The translations under genes and the position numbers were made by a program. A DNA stretch of 64,000 nucleotides from Gloeophyllum trabeum ATCC 11539 (Eukaryota > Basidiomycota > Agaricomycetes > Gloeophyllales > Gloeophyllaceae), in the NCBI RefSeq assembly GCF_000344685.1, contig NW_006920411.1:2729910-2793909 (forward strand). The letters are read 5' to 3'. Below, piece by piece: positions 59,995-64,000 of the stretch. Numbering within the stretch: the stretch's first letter is position 1; each line of letters starts with the position of its first letter. Below the pieces are notes generated by a model. It was given only the letters and a program-made list of their open reading frames with translations. It was not told the origin of the DNA and searched no databases.

Positions 59995-62980
59995 GCAACT
60001 TGTCCGGACGTCCGCGCTTTTGCCACATCTCGGGTCACTGTCTGAAGCACCGCTGCCTCTGCGTCTTCTGCAGATGGCAGAAGTCATCTCGTCGCCTAAG
60101 TTGTCCAGGGACCTTGGCAGGAAGTGTCTATCGCAAAGGTGCACACGTCTCGAGTCCAACTTCTCCCTCGTTGATGCCTGGCCTTGCCGTACTTATATCC
60201 GACGCAGAGCCGCGTAATACTCGCAGCATAAGCACGGATATTTGCGCCGTCGATATGAGCACTTGGATGCTGTCCGTGTACAGTACACATGTCGGACGGT
60301 TATTGCCCACGCGCCTGTGGCGCACGGAGACCGACTCGAGCGAATCGACCTTCGCAATGAAGTAATGTTATATGTACATAACGAGGTAAGGTCAGTCTAG
60401 ATTGGCTTCCCGACTCGAAGAAGCGGTAAATGGTGGAGGCAAGAGCGACTCCTCCAAATTTCAGTTCATCTCATTGAGCCTCGGGCCCGTACTCGGGCGC
60501 ACCAGCTGTCTCCCGCCCCGCTACAGGTTGACTCACATATCCTTACTAGACGTGCCGCGGTTATGTATTCCAACAGGCGGTGAGGAGCAGCACCCATTAT
60601 TTTAGATGTTTTGCCGAATTGACTATTGCAGGACGCCATTCAACTTCTTGGGCGGCCCCTTCGTACGAGATTCAGATCTACCCGGCTATCCAACACTATC
60701 CAGCACGAGGCTGCGATTGACACTAAGACTTCCGATCTGTTGCATCAGAAGCGCAGTCGTCGAGATCGATCTGCGACCATAATTATCGAAGTGTCCTATC
60801 CTCGAAAGCTGTGCCGTGCAAGGAGAATTCGCTTCAAGCCCAATCCTTGCCACAAATTCGCTAGCTTGCAGGCAGCGGTCATCAATCGAATGACGCAGTA
60901 GAGTTAAGTTCAATGGGCTTAAGGCGTGCACATGGCTTGTACTGCTGGTCAGTTATCACCTTGCTGCAAGGAGGGTATTCACATCGACTGAGCACGTACA
61001 GATTCCTCACTTCAGAATAATGGAAGGTACCTGTCTTCCTGTCAGCGTTTGTTGCATGCGTATCTGACTACACCGCGTACACGCATAAGGTCCTGATTAT
61101 ACCACCTCCGTCTGTGCCGGCGAGGAGCAGAGTTTAGTAAACCGACAGGCGGCCATCACGCCGGCACCGACCGAGAGCGGGAGTATACTGACTGCTCGCG
61201 CAGTCACCCTCTCGATTTTGCAACGTGTTCTGCTGACGCTTGAGTTCCAGATGCGACCCGCACAGTCCGACGGCAGCGTATGTCGAAGCTTACCAAGTTA
61301 TGAGTCTCAGAGAAATGAGACCCGCTCGCGGTGTCTAGTGCTCATTGCAACATTTGTCCAGTTCCGTCGATCGGATAGTGGTTTCGTGAAAAGACGTTCA
61401 TTACTCTGCCAGTGGCTTCCCAATTCATCGGAGGACGGTAGCGAGGAATCGCTTGGGCTATTTCATCTGTACTGATGCGTGCCGACCTACGCCGTCTTTT
61501 CGTTGTGGTCTGCATTGCTGGTAAGCTATTCCACCCATGACATACGTGCTGTTGGATCTTCTCGTCAAGCCACGACCACTTCGTGTTCTCGTTTATACCA
61601 CTGAGTCTTTTTCGGATTTCCCCCGAAGGTCCAGACGCTGCGGAGCACACATGAGTTTAGCAGCCTTGACAGCTCAGACAGTGACAGGAGCAGTCAGATA
61701 CGCGCAGCAGTCAACTGGGACCTGCGACCCTGTGCGGTGTAATGGCCATAGTTCGATGGCTTCCGCAAATGCCGTCTCCGCCGTGGTCGCCTGTCGATCG
61801 ATAGACATGGGTACTCTCTGGCTGCTCGTTCGTCGCCCAGTTGTGCTGTTCTCTGGGATGCGAGTCTAGACCACCGTCATTGCTGAGGAAGAAATCAGGA
61901 TGTCCGCCGTCCTGCTCGACAGGCGGCGACGAAGGGGGAGATCTCTTCGTCTTCAATTAGATGCCGTTAACTAACGGAGCTGCAGTATCAGTGCTATCCA
62001 AGTCTTCGGTAAGCTCTCCGTGGGCAGCCGGCGGTAACAAGAGGCTTTTGACATATGACGACGGTGGCTGAGAGCGCGCCGTCCGAACGGACAGATGGGT
62101 CTCGCAATGTAACCTATTGGATGGACGGAGGGTTTGAGATAAATCCCACAGACGACTACTTCGAAGGCTCGTCGTCATACTTGCTCCCGCCAGCCTTCAT
62201 AGTTTTCGTAAGTCTAGAACGAACCGAATGGAACGTACATTGCCGCGCTGGATTATCTCGCCAAAGCCAAGTGAGAAGACGGAGCTCGTGGTCGCGACGC
62301 GAACATGAATCTGGCGACTCACACCCACCTCACCCCGAGACAGCCACAGATCCCGCCGCCCCCTCGAATCTTCGCGCCAATCCCAGCAGGCTCGCTAATC
62401 TCAATCTCAGCCCTGCATTGTCCTAGAGAACCTCTTGCTTCTGTCCGCTCGGACGGATCTTCGCCTGGTCGTCTTCGCCGAGACGACTTGCCTCTGACGC
62501 AATCCCTGATTGAATCCTCGACATCCAGGGCAGACGGTGGACGTCACAGCGAACCTACCATGGGCCATGTACGCCGTGCAAGTCGGGGAGCCATCGCAAG
62601 CATAGCCGAGGATAGACGCAGATCCGGCAGCACAAGCTGCGCTGCCTAGGTATCCCACAATGATAACATTATCTTCCGCTCACCTCGGATAATTCGTTAC
62701 TTCACCTACCTAAATCCGTCTGTTCCGCCTCGCGGAATGCTGGGCGCGCGGGCTTCGAGGATAGTCAAGACTTCTCGTGCTGTGAGCACAGGCTGAGATT
62801 CGATGTTCGGCGTGGACGAGGCGACAAGCCTACCTGGAAGTACGTCCAGCCTTGATGAGTTCTGCCAGTGTTCCTCTTCGGGCACCGAGAGAGGGTTCCC
62901 CGACGTTGGTTTACAGATCCGGGGGGACGTGCGATATCTGGCTGGAGGGATTCGAGTCCGAGTTCCAGCTCGGATGTGAG

Positions 62981-63400
62981 TTCCGCGTCGGACAGGAAAC
63001 CACTTTGGAAGGGCCAGATAAGTTGTGTCAATCCCAGCATGGCCGCGTTACCCGCCTTCTCGTAGTGAGATATATTGATGTCTTCATATGCGGGAATGCT
63101 CCAAGGCCCAGGCGGCATGCTTCCGCCTTCACACGGAACGGTCCTTGGAAGGAACAGAGAATTTCTGCAGATCTGCGCAAGGCCATGTTAGCCGGCCTGT
63201 TTCTGTGAGATTATTTGTGGTGATGTCTCTAAACTCGGGAAGGCCCCGAGCGTCGTGGTTCCGCCTCGGCCAGGAAACAACTTTGGAAAGGACAAGGGAG
63301 CTCTGCAGATCCCGTAAGGCTGCGTTACCCACTCCAAGCTGGCAGTGTAGAGCGCATGTACGAAGTTCTTTACACTCGCGAAAGCCGTAAGGCCGCAATC
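62981..63400. repeat. Diverged tandem repeat, about 139-bp unit, three copies
   Basis: Copy starts marked by TTCCGC lie at 62981, 63121 and 63259, spacing 140 and 138. Matching segments include CAGGAAACCACTTTGGAA in copy 1 against CAGGAAACAACTTTGGAA in copy 3, TCTGCAGATC in copies 2 and 3, and GTGAGATATATTGATGTCT in copy 1 against GTGAGATTATTTGTGGTGATG in copy 2. Divergence is high, so the array is old. No open frame persists through it. Function unknown; it may be minisatellite or decayed repeat DNA. Confidence 0.6.
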
Positions 63401-63529
63401 GCGGTGGCTCGTCCCACAAGTCCCTGCGTGCAGGAATGCAGCCGCGATTGCTTCGCTATATCCACACTGTCCGAGCGTAACACTTTGCATTCTCAACTAC
63501 TTATCTAGACAAATAGAGACGGCATGCGC

Positions 63530-63907
63530 TCACAGGCTACCACGACGCCTCCCCTTCTTTGCCCGTGACACGTCCACGCGCATCGTGAACGCCACTGGAA
63601 AGCCAGCCCGGACGTCGAACTTTAGGTGTGCACCAGTCCCAAGTGCAGCATCCCGTCTTCTCGGAAATTGCCGGTCCGCATACTTGCAGTCGCGGCGCTC
63701 CATTCTGGATCCAGCGTTTGGACCACAGAGGCATGCCGAAATCAGCAGTATCGTTCGCGAGATTGAGGTACGGACGATATGGTCAGCATCGAGCGGAGTC
63801 GCCAGATACAGAGGGGCGTTGTCGCGGAGTTTCGCTCCAAGTCCGCGAGAGGCCACATCGCACGGATGCAGGGATCGGGAGTCGGGAGTCGGTGCGATGT
63901 CATACAA
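63530..63907 (-). CDS. Possible partial or orphan coding segment
   Basis: A 125-residue open frame on the minus strand with coding-like composition, including ASRGLGAKLRDNAPLYLATP and GTGAHLKFDVRAGFPVAFTM. The frame starts at a TTG, not ATG, so if real it would be an internal or 3' exon of a gene entering from the right. I recognise no family. A donor-like GTACCTC at about 63765 allows a splice inside it. Confidence 0.2.
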   Translation of the reverse strand: MYDIAPTPDSRSLHPCDVASRGLGAKLRDNAPLYLATPLDADHIVRTSISRTILLISACLCGPNAGSRMERRDCKYADRQFPRRRDAALGTGAHLKFDVRAGFPVAFTMRVDVSRAKKGRRRGSL

Positions 63908-64000
63908 TTTGAACGTCCATCGGCAGCAGACGTAGTTTAGAAGTCCTGGGTAGTACCCATGTCGTCAGGGCACGCAGTGAAAGGAATCCCATCTCTGCTT

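Larger units (their letters stand above)
59995..64000. other. Gene-poor region, no confident gene
   Basis: About 4 kb upstream of the desaturase contain only open frames under 130 residues, none recognisable, on either strand. CpG content is ordinary, so this is not the methylation-scarred type of DNA seen in the NLR. The only structure seen is the diverged tandem repeat at 62981-63400. A minus-strand frame at 63530-63907 is listed separately. The desaturase promoter must lie just right of 59994. Confidence 0.5.

Noticed and set aside
59995..62700. Several open frames of 60-150 residues
   Set aside because: None has family resemblance, plausible splice partners or consistent coding bias.

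Overview
This window is nuclear DNA from a filamentous basidiomycete, probably an Agaricomycete. Nearly every gene is split by short introns of about 50-65 bases with GT (once GC) donors and branch-point-like CTRAY boxes. Most of the DNA is GC-rich. The gene set is fungal: a Rad16-type repair ATPase, a cytochrome b5-fused delta-9 desaturase, a kinesin-3, a PtaB/Adn1-type LIM-binding protein and a basidiomycete-style NLR. I saw no rRNA, convincing tRNA, CRISPR array or complete transposon.

Layout. 1-1080: 3'-truncated KRR1 (ribosome biogenesis), divergent from an NCBP3-like RNA-binding protein (1270-2527). 2791-5094: sugar porter. 5657-6599: WW-domain glycine-rich protein. 6892-7840: HMG-box protein, divergent from a PNUTS orthologue (8344-11596). 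11937-15244: LIM-binding co-regulator. 16177-16660: SPT4. 17002-21174: RAD16. 21528-27427: a divergent pair of unusual fusion enzymes. One joins a GDP-mannose 3,5-epimerase-like domain to two glycosyltransferase-like domains and membrane segments. The other joins a methyltransferase to a GT8 glycosyltransferase. 27742-33625: kinesin-3, divergent from IMP3 (33883-34708). 35455-37850: mitochondrial Icp55-type peptidase, divergent from a diacylglycerol-lipase-like enzyme (38093-40787). 41987-42809: tail-anchored protoglobin. 43397-47747: eIF5B. 47920-50360: APC-type permease. 51215-52718: mannose-6-phosphate isomerase. 53418-56467: an NLR with an MLKL-NTD-like N-terminus, NB-ARC and TPRs. 57319-58187: ARL2, convergent with an OLE1-type desaturase (58351-59994). 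59995-64000: gene-poor DNA with a diverged tandem repeat of about 139 bp.

Most of the window is conserved housekeeping sequence. Two parts stand out. The 21.5-27.4 kb pair looks like a small, self-contained glycan pathway (sugar-nucleotide epimerisation, several transfers, methylation) built from multidomain proteins with almost no introns. The NLR is intact, but its NB-ARC/TPR exon and 3' flank have almost no CpG (no CpG at all from 54258 to 55591), while its N-terminal exons have normal CpG content. This is the expected mark of long-term CpG methylation on a gene still kept open.

All exon joins were made by eye from splice consensus and family conservation. No alignment or transcript was available.
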